Origin: an uncultured Leifsonia sp.
GTDB taxonomy: Bacteria; Actinomycetota; Actinomycetes; Actinomycetales; Microbacteriaceae
Direction of reading: 5' to 3'
Assembly: GCF_945957465.1 (NCBI RefSeq)
Contig: NZ_CAMFLC010000029.1
Location: 1 to 49,569 of the forward strand
DNA length: 49,569 nucleotides
Part shown: positions 35,539 through 46,700 of the stretch, piece after piece
Numbering within the stretch: position 1 is the first letter of the stretch
Layout: each line of letters opens with the position of its first letter
Notes under the pieces: model-generated
Told to the model about the DNA's origin: nothing
Seen by the model: the letters and a program-made list of their open reading frames with translations, nothing else
Databases searched by the model: none
Program-made: the position numbers and the translations under genes

Positions 35539-35937
35539 TCAGCCCCGGGCGCCCGCGTCCCGGCCGGCCACCTTCTTCTTCAGGAAGATCAACGGCAGCA
35601 GCCAGCCTCCCAGCGCCGTGACGACCCACACCACCAGCGCTGCGAGCACCCAGGTCACGAAGTCGTCCACTCGGATGCCGCCGGGGAACAGCGACGCGAT
35701 GATCAGGGCGATCAACGTCGAGACCAGGCCGATTCCGCCGAGGACGGCCGAGGCGTACTTGCGGGCGAGATTGAAGATGAAAGGGGCAAGGATGCTCTGA
35801 GCCGCGGCGAAGACCACCACGGCGATGAGGAGGCCCTCCCAGTCCAGATGGAATCCGGGGAGGAGCCACGACGCGACCAGCAGGCCGAGCGCAGCGGTGA
35901 CGACGAAGATGGCCGCACGGATCAGGAATCTCACCAT
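35539..35937 (-). CDS. Four-helix holin-like membrane protein (PF04020 type)
   Basis: 132 residues with four membrane segments: FLIRAAIFVVTAALGLLVASWL, EGLLIAVVVFAAAQSILAPF, ASAVLGGIGLVSTLIALIIA and WVLAALVVWVVTALGGWLLPLIF, ending with a basic tail (LKKKVAGR). This matches the actinobacterial family annotated as 4-TM phage holin superfamily IV, which is mostly chromosomal and not linked to phage; there is no phage gene nearby. The start ATG at 35937 gives MVRFLIRA. Function unknown. Confidence 0.82.
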   Translation of the reverse strand: MVRFLIRAAIFVVTAALGLLVASWLLPGFHLDWEGLLIAVVVFAAAQSILAPFIFNLARKYASAVLGGIGLVSTLIALIIASLFPGGIRVDDFVTWVLAALVVWVVTALGGWLLPLIFLKKKVAGRDAGARG

Positions 35938-36045
35938 GGACGAAGGGTAGCGCCCCTCCAGACGCCCGCGGCGATGGCGCGGACGGTCCTGGCGCGCCCG
36001 CGACGCTACCGCTAGCCTGGCGCCACCGTCGAGAAGAGGCCGCCT

Positions 36046-37110
36046 GTGACCCCCACCAAGACCACCCTCCGCTCCTGGACCGTCGCACTGCTCGTCGTGG
36101 GCTCGGCGCTCGTGCTCATCGGGGGTGGGATGGTCGCGGGAGGGTTCGCCGTCGCCGCGCTCTCGGCCGGCCGCAGCGGTTCGTGCGATGCCGCCCGGGT
36201 GGCCGACCAGGTGCTGCCGAGCGTGGTGACGATCGCGGTCGTCGGCCAGCGGGGCACCAGCAACGGAAGCGGCGAGATCATCACCGACGACGGCCACATC
36301 CTGACCAACAACCACGTCGTCGCCGACGCCGCTTCGGGAGCCCGGCTCACGGTGCGGTTCAGCGACGGGCACGAGCTGCCGGCGAAACTCACCGGACGGG
36401 ACCCCAAGACCGACCTCGCCGTGATCACCGTGTCGGACGACGAGCCGCTCCCCGTCATCGCCACCGGCGACTCCGGGTCGCTGGCCGTCGGTCAGCCGGT
36501 CGTCGCTCTCGGGGCTCCGCTCGGGCTCTCGAGCACGGTGACCGCCGGCATCGTCAGCGCTCTCGGCCGCACCGTCCCCGTGCCGAGCGACGACGACCGC
36601 AATGCGGTGCTCGCCGGTGCCATCCAGACCGACGCGTCCATCAACCCGGGCAACTCGGGAGGCGCGCTCGTGGACTGCAGCGGCCGGCTGGTCGGGATCA
36701 ACACCGCGATCGCGACCGTTCCCGGCTCGGCCGGCCAGAGCAGTACCGGCAGCGTCGGCATCGGCTTCGCCGTGCCGGAATCGCTCGCGCTGCCGATCGC
36801 GGACGAGCTGATCGCGCACGGCAGGGTCGCGCACCCCGAGGCGGGCCTGACCGTCGTGCCGATCCCTCCGGCCGCCGCCGCCAAGTTCGGCGTCACCGAC
36901 GGACTCTTCGTGCAGTCCATCGTCTCCGGCGGCCCCGCGCAGGAGGCCGGTCTGCGGGTCGGCGACGTGATCACCTCGGTGAACGGGCACGCGGCGACGA
37001 ACATCGACGTGCTCACCGCGATCCAGGTGACCAACTCGGCCGGTGACGAGGTGAGGGTCGAGTACATCCGCGACGGCGCGACGCACACGACGACGCTCAC
37101 GCTCGAGTAG
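36046..37110 (+). CDS. Membrane-anchored HtrA/DegP-type serine protease with PDZ domain
   Basis: 354 residues. One N-terminal membrane helix (about 12-40) anchors an extracytoplasmic trypsin-like domain with His90 (LTNNHVV), Asp123 (KTDLAVI) and Ser204 (NPGNSGGAL). A C-terminal PDZ domain begins near GLTVVPIPP and includes SIVSGGPAQEAGLRVGDVITSVNG. Such proteins degrade or repair misfolded exported proteins. Start GTG 36046 with GAGAAGAGG upstream and a TAGCCT box at about 36014. A 57-nt palindrome lies 16 nt after the stop and separates it from the convergent IclR gene. Confidence 0.93.
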   Translation: MTPTKTTLRSWTVALLVVGSALVLIGGGMVAGGFAVAALSAGRSGSCDAARVADQVLPSVVTIAVVGQRGTSNGSGEIITDDGHILTNNHVVADAASGARLTVRFSDGHELPAKLTGRDPKTDLAVITVSDDEPLPVIATGDSGSLAVGQPVVALGAPLGLSSTVTAGIVSALGRTVPVPSDDDRNAVLAGAIQTDASINPGNSGGALVDCSGRLVGINTAIATVPGSAGQSSTGSVGIGFAVPESLALPIADELIAHGRVAHPEAGLTVVPIPPAAAAKFGVTDGLFVQSIVSGGPAQEAGLRVGDVITSVNGHAATNIDVLTAIQVTNSAGDEVRVEYIRDGATHTTTLTLE

Positions 37111-37126
37111 CGGCGCGAGGGGTTGC

Positions 37127-37183
37127 CGAGGGGCGCGCAGACGCCCCGAAAACGGTCCGATAAGGGCGTTTGCGCGCCCCTCG
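37127..37183. repeat. 57-nt palindromic element, copy 4
   Basis: Begins CGAGGGGCGCGCAGACGCCCC and ends GGGCGTTTGCGCG then CCCCTCG; 57 nt. About 20 of 28 arm positions pair, including 13 at the outer end. It fills the gap between the convergent htrA-type and IclR genes, 16 nt from each stop, as a shared terminator would. Confidence 0.9.
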
Positions 37184-37198
37184 ATCGGTCGGCAGGCG

Positions 37199-37957
37199 TC
37201 AGCTGCCGCGGATCCGGCGGGACAGCTCGGCGGCGGCCTCGCGCACCCGGGCGGCGAGCGCGTCCCACTCGGCGGCAGGCACGTTGTCGCGCGGGAAGGT
37301 GACCGCGATGCCGGCCGCCGGCCAGCCGGCGTGGTCGCGCACCGACACCGCGACGGACGCGAACCCGGGGGTGACATCGCCGTCCTCGGTCGCGTAGCCG
37401 CGTTCCCTCGCCTCCACGACGAGGCGGCGGAGTTCCGCGTACGAGTGCGGCCCGGCGCCCGTGCGATCCTCGAAGGCGCCCACGTCGGGGTACAGCGCCC
37501 GCAGCTGGCCCGGCGGCAGGGAGGCGAGCAGGGCTCGGCCGCTCGCCGTCAGGTGTGCGGGCAGCCGCACACCGACGTCGGTGACCAGCCGCGGCCGGCG
37601 CCGGGCCCGCTCCTCCACGATGTAGACGACGTCGCGGCCGTGCAGCACGGCCACGTGTCCCGACTCGCCGATCGCGTCGACCAGGGCGGCGACGATCGGG
37701 CGCCCGAGCCGGCTCAGCGGCTGCTGGCGGGAGAAGCCGCTCGACAGTTCGTAGGCGGCCACCCCCAGTCCGTAGCGGCGGGCCTCCGGGAAGTGCAGCA
37801 CGAATCCGTGCTCGGTCAGCACGGTGAGCAGGTGGTAGACCGTCGAGCGCGGCAGGCCGAGGGAGGCCGCGATGGCCGCCGCAGGCACCGGCCCGCGCTG
37901 GGTCGCCAGGAACGCGAGGATCCGCAGAGTGTGATCCGCGGCGGGGACCTTGCTCAT
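37199..37957 (-). CDS. IclR-family transcriptional regulator (probable hut regulator)
   Basis: 252 residues. N-terminal winged helix (ADHTLRILAFLATQ, then AAIAASLGLPRSTVYHLLTVL) and a C-terminal effector domain (LTASGRALLASLP, then GYATEDGDVTPGFASVAVSV, typical of IclR). The ATG at 37957 follows GGAGG; the frame extends only four codons upstream. It is divergent from hutH and so most likely controls histidine use, with urocanate or a later intermediate as ligand. A palindromic site at 38015-38032 lies in the shared region and recurs before hutG. Confidence 0.9.
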   Translation of the reverse strand: MSKVPAADHTLRILAFLATQRGPVPAAAIAASLGLPRSTVYHLLTVLTEHGFVLHFPEARRYGLGVAAYELSSGFSRQQPLSRLGRPIVAALVDAIGESGHVAVLHGRDVVYIVEERARRRPRLVTDVGVRLPAHLTASGRALLASLPPGQLRALYPDVGAFEDRTGAGPHSYAELRRLVVEARERGYATEDGDVTPGFASVAVSVRDHAGWPAAGIAVTFPRDNVPAAEWDALAARVREAAAELSRRIRGS

Positions 37958-38014
37958 CGGCTCCTCCATCGGCGGGTGCTCGGTGCGTGCACAGGTGCCT
38001 ACCGTTCGCGCGCG

Positions 38015-38032
38015 TGTCTGGTATCCCGGACA
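38015..38032. promoter_or_regulatory. Candidate hut operator, copy 1
   Basis: TGTCTGGTATCCCGGACA is an imperfect inverted repeat (TGTCNGG / CCNGACA) between the divergent IclR gene and hutH. The same sequence, with two changes over 20 nt, occurs before hutG (43658-43675). Two sites in front of the two hut promoters strongly suggest a common regulator. Confidence 0.75.
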
Positions 38033-38086
38033 GCGAACAGTCTAATCCCGAGGCGCGGAGGTGGCTCCTCGGCGCATCATCGGAGC

Positions 38087-39676
38087 ATGTCCGCCCTCAC
38101 CACCGGTTCCACCCCCGCAACCACCCGACCGTCCGAGTCCGACACCGCGACGGTCACCGTCGGCGCGCGTCCGCTCACCATCGCCGAGGTCGTCGCCGTG
38201 GCACGCCACGACGCCCCCGTGCAGCTGGACGCCGCCGCGCTCACCGCGGTCGAGGCCTCCCGGGCGATCATCGAAGCGCTCGCCGACGACGTCGAGCCGC
38301 ACTACGGGATCTCCACCGGGTTCGGCGCGCTCGCGACCACCTTCATCGCGCCCGAGCGCCGGGCGCAGCTGCAGGCCTCCCTGGTGCGCTCGCACGCGGC
38401 CGGGTCCGGCCCGGAGGTGGAGCGCGAGGTCGTGCGCTCTCTGATGCTGCTGCGCCTGGCGACCCTCATGACCGGCCGCACCGGCGCGCAGCGACGCACC
38501 GTCGAGACCTACGCCGCCCTGCTCAACGCGGGCATCACACCGATCGTGCGCGAGTACGGGTCGCTCGGCTGCTCGGGCGACCTCGCCCCGCTCGCCCACT
38601 GCGCACTGGCCGCCATGGGCGAAGGACAGGTGCGCGTCGACGGACACCTGATGGAGGCGGCCGACGCGCTCGCGGAGGCGGGCATCGAGCCGGTCGTCCT
38701 GGCCGAGAAGGAAGGCCTCGCCCTCATCAACGGCACCGACGGCATGCTCGGGATGCTGGCTCTCGCCCTGACCGACCTCGGCACCCTGCTGACCACGGCC
38801 GACATCACCGCGGCGATGAGCGTGGAGGCCCTGCTCGGCACCGACGCGGTCTTCGCCGCCGATCTCCAGCAGCTGCGTCCGCAGGCCGGCCAAGCGGTGT
38901 CGGCCGCCAACCTCCGTGCCCTGCTCGCGGATTCGCCGCTCGTCGCGAGCCACAAAGGCCCGGAGTGCACGCGCGTACAGGACGCCTACTCGCTGCGCTG
39001 CGCGCCGCAGGTGCACGGCGGCGCGCGCGACACGGTCGCCCACGCGACCGCCGTGGCGGAGCGCGAACTCGCCTCGGCCATCGACAACCCGGTGCTCACG
39101 CCCGACGGCCGCGTCGAGTCGAACGGCAACTTCCACGGCGCTCCCGTCGCCTACGTGCTCGACTTCCTCGCGATCGTCGTCGCGGATGTCGCCAGCATGT
39201 CGGAGCGCCGTACCGATCGGTTCCTCGACAAAGCGCGCAACCAGGGCCTCCCCCCGTTCCTCGCCCACGAGGTCGGTGTGGACTCCGGACTGATGATCGC
39301 GCAGTACACCGCTGCGGGGATCGTGTCGGAGCTGAAGCGGCTCGCCGCCCCGGCCTCGGCCGACAGCATCCCCTCGTCTGCGATGCAGGAGGACCACGTG
39401 TCCATGGGCTGGGCCGCCGCGCGCAAGCTGCGCCGCGCCATCGACGGGCTGGGCCGCGTGCTGGCGATCGAGCTGATGACCGCCGCGCGGGGCGCAGAGC
39501 TGCGCGCCCCGCTGCGGCAGGGTCCGGCCACGGCCGCCGTGACCGCGGCGCTGCGGGAGACCGTGCCCGGGCCCGGATCCGACCGCCATCTCTCGCCCGA
39601 GATCGAGGCCGCCGTCGCCTTCGTCGCCTCCGGCACCGCTCTCTCCGTCGCCACCACCATCACCGACCTCCACTAA
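38087..39676 (+). CDS. hutH: Histidine ammonia-lyase
   Basis: 529 residues; first step of histidine breakdown, giving urocanate and ammonia. The catalytic Tyr73 (HYGISTGFG) and the MIO-forming triad Cys162-Ser163-Gly164 (GSLGCSGDLAPLAHCAL) are visible; the triad has Cys in place of the more common Ala. Other family stretches: EGLALINGTDGMLGML, VQDAYSLRCAPQVHG and SSAMQEDHVSMGWAAARKL. The ATG at 38087 follows GGAG at close spacing; the frame runs far upstream without support. First gene of the hut cluster, divergent from IclR. Confidence 0.95.
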   Translation: MSALTTGSTPATTRPSESDTATVTVGARPLTIAEVVAVARHDAPVQLDAAALTAVEASRAIIEALADDVEPHYGISTGFGALATTFIAPERRAQLQASLVRSHAAGSGPEVEREVVRSLMLLRLATLMTGRTGAQRRTVETYAALLNAGITPIVREYGSLGCSGDLAPLAHCALAAMGEGQVRVDGHLMEAADALAEAGIEPVVLAEKEGLALINGTDGMLGMLALALTDLGTLLTTADITAAMSVEALLGTDAVFAADLQQLRPQAGQAVSAANLRALLADSPLVASHKGPECTRVQDAYSLRCAPQVHGGARDTVAHATAVAERELASAIDNPVLTPDGRVESNGNFHGAPVAYVLDFLAIVVADVASMSERRTDRFLDKARNQGLPPFLAHEVGVDSGLMIAQYTAAGIVSELKRLAAPASADSIPSSAMQEDHVSMGWAAARKLRRAIDGLGRVLAIELMTAARGAELRAPLRQGPATAAVTAALRETVPGPGSDRHLSPEIEAAVAFVASGTALSVATTITDLH

Positions 39677-39689
39677 CCCCGTCTACCGA

Positions 39690-39753
39690 CCGCCGAGTCG
39701 CGGACATTTAGCCGAAAACCGCCGAATACGCAGAGAATCCGCGTACTCGGCGG
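39690..39753 (+). promoter_or_regulatory. Mutually exclusive hairpins between hutH and hutU
   Basis: CCGCCGAATACGC (39719-39731) can pair with GCGTACTCGGCGG (39741-39753). An earlier CCGCCGAGT (39690-39698) can instead pair perfectly with ACTCGGCGG (39745-39753). The two structures exclude each other, as in an attenuator. The hutU binding site AAAGGA follows within 10 nt. Confidence 0.45.
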
Positions 39754-39772
39754 CTACCGAAAGGACCACACC

Positions 39773-41448
<1,676 letters not shown>

Positions 41449-41449
<1 letters not shown>

Positions 41450-42609
41450 TGTCGCACGCGACGCTGCTGACGGGGATCGGCGAGCTCGTCACCTTCGACC
41501 CCGTGCACGAGGGGCCGCTCGGCATCGTCCGCGACGCCGCGCTGCTCGAGGTGGACGGCCGGGTCGCCTGGACAGGCCCCGCATCCGCGGCGCCGCGCTC
41601 GGACGCGGACGAGATCGTGGAGGCCGCCGGAGCGGCGGTCATCCCGGGCTTCGTCGACAGTCACACGCACCTCGTGTTCGGTGGCGACCGCGCCGCGGAG
41701 TTCGAGGCGCGGATGGCGGGACGGCCGTATTCCGCCGGCGGCATACGGAGCACGGTCGCGGCGACACGCGACGCCACCGACGCCGAACTCCGTGCCCGGC
41801 TGGGGCGGCTGGTCACCGAGCTCCGCGCCCAGGGCACCACGACGTTCGAGATCAAGAGCGGCTACGGCCTGACGGTTCGCGACGAGGAGCGCATCCTGCG
41901 CGTGGCCCGGGAGGTCACCTCGGAGACCACATTCCTGGGAGCGCATGTCGTGCCTCCCGAATACGCCGACGACCGCGACGCGTACGTCGACCTCGTCACC
42001 GGGCCCATGCTGGATGCGTGCGCACCGCACTCGCGATGGATCGACGTGTTCTGCGAGACCGGAGCCTTCACCGTGGAGGAGTCTCGGCGCATCCTGACCG
42101 CCGGAGCCGATCGCGGGCTCGGGGTGCGCGTGCACGCCAGCCAGCTCGGCCCCGGCGGGGGCGTGGCGCTCGCGGTCGAGCTCGACGCCGCGAGCGTCGA
42201 TCACGGAACCTACCTGACCGACGACGACGTCGCGCTGCTGGCGGAGTCGGGCACCGTGGCGACCCTCCTGCCCGGTGTCGAGTTCTCGACGCGCCACCCC
42301 TACCCCGACGCCCAGCGCCTCATCGACGCGGGCGTGCGCGTGGCGCTGGCGAGCGACTGCAATCCGGGCTCGTCGTTCACGTCGTCCCTGCCGTTCTGCG
42401 TCGCCGTCGCGGTGCGCGACATGGGCATGACCGTCGCGGAGGCGCTGCGAGCGGCGACCCTCGGCGGTGCGGAGGCGCTGCGCCGCGACGACGTCGGACA
42501 CCTGCGCCCCGGCGCCCGGGCGGACTACGCGGTGCTCGCAGCCCCCTCGTACGTGCACCTCGCCTACCGCCCCGGCGTCCCCCTCGTCGCGCGCACCCGG
42601 GTCGCCTGA
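41449..42609 (+). CDS. hutI: Imidazolonepropionase
   Basis: 386 residues; an amidohydrolase that opens the imidazolone ring to give N-formimidoylglutamate. Metal ligands are visible in [15 protein letters not shown] (HxH), in [10 protein letters not shown] (His) and in [11 protein letters not shown] (Asp). [17 protein letters not shown] is typical of HutI. Its ATG shares its A with the hutU stop codon (TGATG), indicating translational coupling. It converges on hutG, with a GC hairpin between them. Confidence 0.95.
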
Positions 42610-42670
42610 GCCGGCCGAGCGCGAAGAAGCGGCGCGAAATCCGCCGCAAACCGCCGGAGCGGCCGACAAT

Positions 42671-42687
42671 GCGCCGCCTCGCGGCGC
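42671..42687. terminator. Hairpin between convergent hutI and hutG
   Basis: GCGCCGC (42671-42677) and GCGGCGC (42681-42687) pair exactly around CTC, adjacent to the hutG stop and 60 nt after the hutI stop. Confidence 0.55.
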
Positions 42688-42688
42688 G

Positions 42689-43603
42689 TCAGCGGGAGGC
42701 GAGGCCGGCGGCCGCCTCCAGGACGAGGAGGGCGGCGAGGCGCACGGTGCGCTGGTCGTCGGTGTCCGCGGTGGCGTCGACCTCCGCGATGTCGATGGAC
42801 CTCACTATCGGGGAGGCGCCGGCCAGGCGGGCGAAGCGGCGCAACTCCCACGCTGCCAGCCCGCCGGGGACGGATGCCGGGCAGCCCGGCGCGACCGACC
42901 GGTCGCAGACGTCCACGTCGAGGTCGACGTGCACCGGCCCGCCCGCCGCGCCCGCGATCGCCAACGCCTCGGCCATCACGTCGTCGAGCGGCCGGCCGTG
43001 GAGCGCGTCGCGACGGACCACGGTGATCCCGAGGTCCGCGGCGCGTTCTGAGTACGCGGCCGAATTCGCGAAGTCGGCGATGCCGATCTGCACGACACGG
43101 TGGCCGTCGAGCCCGGCCTCCACCAGGCGGCGCACCGGCGAGCCGTTCGAGGCGCCGTCGCGGAGGTCGTGGTGCGCGTCGAGGGTGATGAGCCCGGCCG
43201 TGGGGAGGGCGTCGGCCCACGCACCGAGCGCCGCCGGCACGGTCAGCGCGTTGTCGCCGCCCACGGCGACGGTCAGCCGCGAACGCTCCGCGGCCTCCCG
43301 CATCGCCGCGGTCGCGCGGTGCTCGCCGTCGGCACCGTCCGGCTCCGAGACGTCGCCGGCGTCGGCGAAACGCAGCGACTCCACGGCCAGCCCCGGCACG
43401 TGCTGCGAGTAACGGCGGAGCGCCTCGCGCACCGCCGCCGGCGTGGCGTGCGCTCCCGTCGGCGACAGGGAGGTGCGCCACGTCGGCAGGCCGAGCAGCG
43501 TCAGGTCGACGGCCGTGCCGCGCGGGAGGTCCGCGAGCGCCGGCCACGACCCGGCCCGGGGCCACAGCGGGTCGACGGGCAGGGCACCGGTGGTCAAGCT
43601 CAT
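42689..43603 (-). CDS. hutG: Formimidoylglutamase (arginase/ureohydrolase family)
   Basis: 304 residues; cleaves N-formimidoylglutamate to glutamate and formamide, the last step of the pathway. Ureohydrolase metal motifs: LDAHHDLRDG (Asp142, His144, Asp146) and HVDLDVDVCD (Asp227, Asp229). The first expected ligand His of the GGDH motif is Asn118 here (AVGGDNALT). The start at 43603 (MSLTTGALP) has no ribosome site but a TAGCGT box 7 nt upstream, so leaderless. The operator shared with hutH lies 55 nt upstream. Confidence 0.88.
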   Translation of the reverse strand: MSLTTGALPVDPLWPRAGSWPALADLPRGTAVDLTLLGLPTWRTSLSPTGAHATPAAVREALRRYSQHVPGLAVESLRFADAGDVSEPDGADGEHRATAAMREAAERSRLTVAVGGDNALTVPAALGAWADALPTAGLITLDAHHDLRDGASNGSPVRRLVEAGLDGHRVVQIGIADFANSAAYSERAADLGITVVRRDALHGRPLDDVMAEALAIAGAAGGPVHVDLDVDVCDRSVAPGCPASVPGGLAAWELRRFARLAGASPIVRSIDIAEVDATADTDDQRTVRLAALLVLEAAAGLASR

Positions 43604-43610
43604 ATCCAGG

Positions 43611-43616
43611 ACGCTA
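43611..43616 (-). promoter_or_regulatory. -10 box of leaderless hutG promoter
   Basis: On the minus strand TAGCGT ends 7 nt before the ATG of hutG, with no ribosome binding site. The candidate operator at 43658-43675 lies just upstream of the -35 position, where it could act on this promoter. Confidence 0.6.
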
Positions 43617-43657
43617 GCAACGCTCCCGGATGCCCGCCCGACGCGCTGCGCATCCCG

Positions 43658-43675
43658 CGTCTGGCATCCCGGACA
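43658..43675. promoter_or_regulatory. Candidate hut operator, copy 2
   Basis: CGTCTGGCATCCCGGACA matches the site before hutH; counting two further bases on the left, 18 of 20 positions are the same. It is about 55 nt upstream of the hutG start. Its presence at a separate hut promoter about 5.6 kb away supports coordinate control. Confidence 0.75.
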
Positions 43676-43695
43676 TCCGAGCGGCCCGTGCCGGA

Positions 43696-43752
43696 CGAGG
43701 GGCGCGTAAACGCCCTCATCCGCGCAGGATGAGAGCGTTCGGGCGCCCCTCG
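43696..43752. repeat. 57-nt palindromic element, copy 5
   Basis: Begins CGAGGGGCGCGTAAACGCCC and ends GCGTTCGGGCG then CCCCTCG; 57 nt. About 22 of 28 arm positions pair. It lies 8 nt after the stop of the RND transporter gene, between it and the hutG promoter. Confidence 0.9.
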
Positions 43753-43760
43753 ACGCCGGG

Positions 43761-46700
43761 TCAGAGCTGCTGCCCGCCCGCCGGCGTGGTGAACACCGGA
43801 GGCTTGGGAGCACCCTCGGAACCCTGCTCGGCGGCGCCGGGGCCGTCGGAGCCGGGCACCTCCGGGCCGGAGCCGTCGGGACCGCCCGCGCCGCCGGCGC
43901 CCCCGGTCCCCCCCTCGCCGTGCTTGGCCGCCCGGCGCGCCATCCGGCGCTCGCGGGCGCCCTCCACCAGGTTGTACAGCGTCGGCAGCACGACGAGCGT
44001 GAGCACCGTCGACGACAGCAGGCCGCCGATCACCACGATCGCGAGCGGCTGCGAGATGAAGCCGCCGTGACCGGTGAGGCCGATCGCCATGGGCGTGAGC
44101 GCCGCGATCGTCGCCAGGGCGGTCATCAGGATCGGCCGCAGACGGCGGGAGGCGCCGTGCGTCACCGCGTCGGCCACCGAGAGGCCTCTCGCCCGATACT
44201 GGTTGACCAGGTCGATGAGCACGATCGCGTTGGTCACGACGATGCCGATCAGCATGAGCACGCCGATCAGCGACGCCACTCCGAGCGGGATACCGGATGC
44301 GAGCTGCAGGAGGATCGCGCCGGTCGCCGCAAACGGCACCGACACGAGCAGCAGCAGCGGCTGCCGCAGCGAGCGGAAGGTCGCCACCATCACGATGTAG
44401 ACGATCAGGATGGCCGCCAGCAGAGCGAGACCCAGCTGACCGAACGCGCTCGACTGGCTCGACGAGACACCGCCGATCTTCGCGGTCGCCCCCGCGGGCA
44501 GGTCGGCCGCCTTCAGCGCCGCGCTGACCTCCTGGTTGGCCGTGGTGAGGTTGTCGCCCGGCGTCGCTGTCACGGTGGAGGTGCGCAGGCCGCGCTGGGT
44601 CGTGACGGTGGCGGGACCCTTCGCCTCCGCGACCGTCGCGATCGAGTTCAGCGGCACCACGCCCGTCGCGGTCGGGATCGGCAGGTCGGAGAGTCCGGCG
44701 ACGGTCGTCGGCGGGTTCTCGGTCTGGAGGTAGATCTTCAGCGTCGAGTTGTCGATCGCCACGGTTCCGATCTGTGTCGGCTGCATCGTCTGCGACACGA
44801 TCGTGCCCACTGCGACCTCGCTCAGGCCGACCTGCGCCGCCTTCGTGCGGTCGACGGTCACCGACACGTAGGGCAGCGACGCGCTCAGGTTGTCGGTGAC
44901 CTGGCTGAGGGACTTCTGCTTCTTCAGTTCGGCGACGACCGAGTCGGTGGCCTTCTGGAGGTCGGCGTTGCTGGTCGCGGTGATGTCCACCTGGATGTCG
45001 GTGGAGCCGCCGAAACCGCTCGAGGCCGACACCTGGATGCTGCCGGCGTCGCTGATCCCGTCCAGTTCGCTCTGGATGGTCGACTGGAGTTTCTCCTGGT
45101 CGGCGTTCGGATCGGTCGTGATCGAGAAGGTGGTCGCTCCGCCGCCGCCTGTGAAGGCGTCGCGCAGCGACGAGCCGCTGGAGCCGATCGAGACCTGGAC
45201 CGTCGTGACGCCCTTCGTGTCGAGCAGCTTCTGCTCGACCTTCTTGGCGGCGTCGTCCTGAGCCTGGAGGCTTGTGCCCGGGTCGAGGGACTGCGTCACG
45301 GTCAGGGAGTTCTGGCCGCTGGAGCCGAGGAAGTTCGTCTTGAGGAAGGGGAACGCCGCGAAGGTCAGCACCAGCACGATCGCGGCGGCGATGATCGTCA
45401 GCCAGGAGTGCCTGAGCGTCCAGTGGATGATCGGCAGGTAGCCGCGCTGGAGCAGCGACGGGTGCTCGAGCTCGTCGTGGCCGGACGCGATCGCTTCGGC
45501 GACCGACAGGTGCGCCGCCTCGTCGTCGTGCTCGCCGCCTTCGTGCTTGCGCGCCTTCGGCGCACGCAGGAACCAGTAGGCCAGCACCGGGACGATCGTC
45601 AGCGCCACGAGCAGCGACGACAGCAGTGCGATGGTCACGGTGAGCGCGAACGGCCGGAACAGCTCGCCCGTGACGTCGCCCACGAACGCCAGAGGCAGGA
45701 ACACGGCGACCGTGGTGATGGTGGAGGCGGTGATCGCGCCGGCCACCTCGCGCACCGCGCGCACGATGGTGACGGCTCTGTCGACGCCGGGCACGAGTTG
45801 CCGCTTGATGTTCTCGATGACCACGATCGAGTCGTCGACGACGCGGCCGATCGCGATCGTGAGGGCGCCGAGCGTGATGATGTTGAGCGTGTAGCCGCTC
45901 GCCCACATCACGACGAAGGTGATCAGCACGCTGGTCGGGATCGAGATCACGGTCACCAGCGTCGAGCGCACCGAGAGCAGGAACACCAGGATCACGATGA
46001 CGGCCATCGCGAGGCCGAGGAGGCCCTCCTCGGCCAGCGAGTTGATCGACTGGGTGATGAACGGTGCCTGGTCGAAGACGACGGTGATCTTCGCCCCGTT
46101 GCCGAGCTTGGTCTCGAGGTCGGGGATCAGCGCGGAGACGCTGTGCGACACTTCCACCGTGTTCGCGGAGGGCAGCTTGGTCACGGCGATGGTCAGGGCC
46201 GGCTTGCCGTCGACGCGCGAGAGCGAGGTCACCGGGTCGTCGGTCTGGGCGACGGTGGCGACGTCGCCGATCGTGACCGGCGTGGAGGCTGCGGCCGCCT
46301 GGGCCGCCGCCGCCTGCTGCGCGGCCGTGGAGCCGGCGCCCGAAGCGCCCTGCTGACCCGAAGCGCCCTGCTGACCCGAAGCGCCCTGCTGCCCCGTCGC
46401 CGAGCCGGCACCGCCCGAGCCGGAGCCTGCGGAGGCCGACGACACCTTGACCAGCGGCAGCGACGAGATGTCGGCGACCGAGGTGAGTTGCGACCCGGAC
46501 TGGATCGTCAGGGTCTTGCCGTTCTCGGTGAGTGAGCCGCCGGGCAGCAGCACGCCGTACTGCTGCAGCGAGTTCTTAATCGCCGAGCTGGTGACCCCGG
46601 CCGCCGCCAGCTTGGCCGGATCGGGCGTGATCGTGATGCGCTGGCCGACCTCGCCCACGAGCTGGGCGTCGTTGACGCCCGTCACGTTCTTGATGTCGGG

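Noticed and set aside
35539-35937. Prophage remnant suggested by a holin-type protein
   Set aside because: PF04020 proteins are normal chromosomal genes in actinobacteria, and no other phage gene is nearby.
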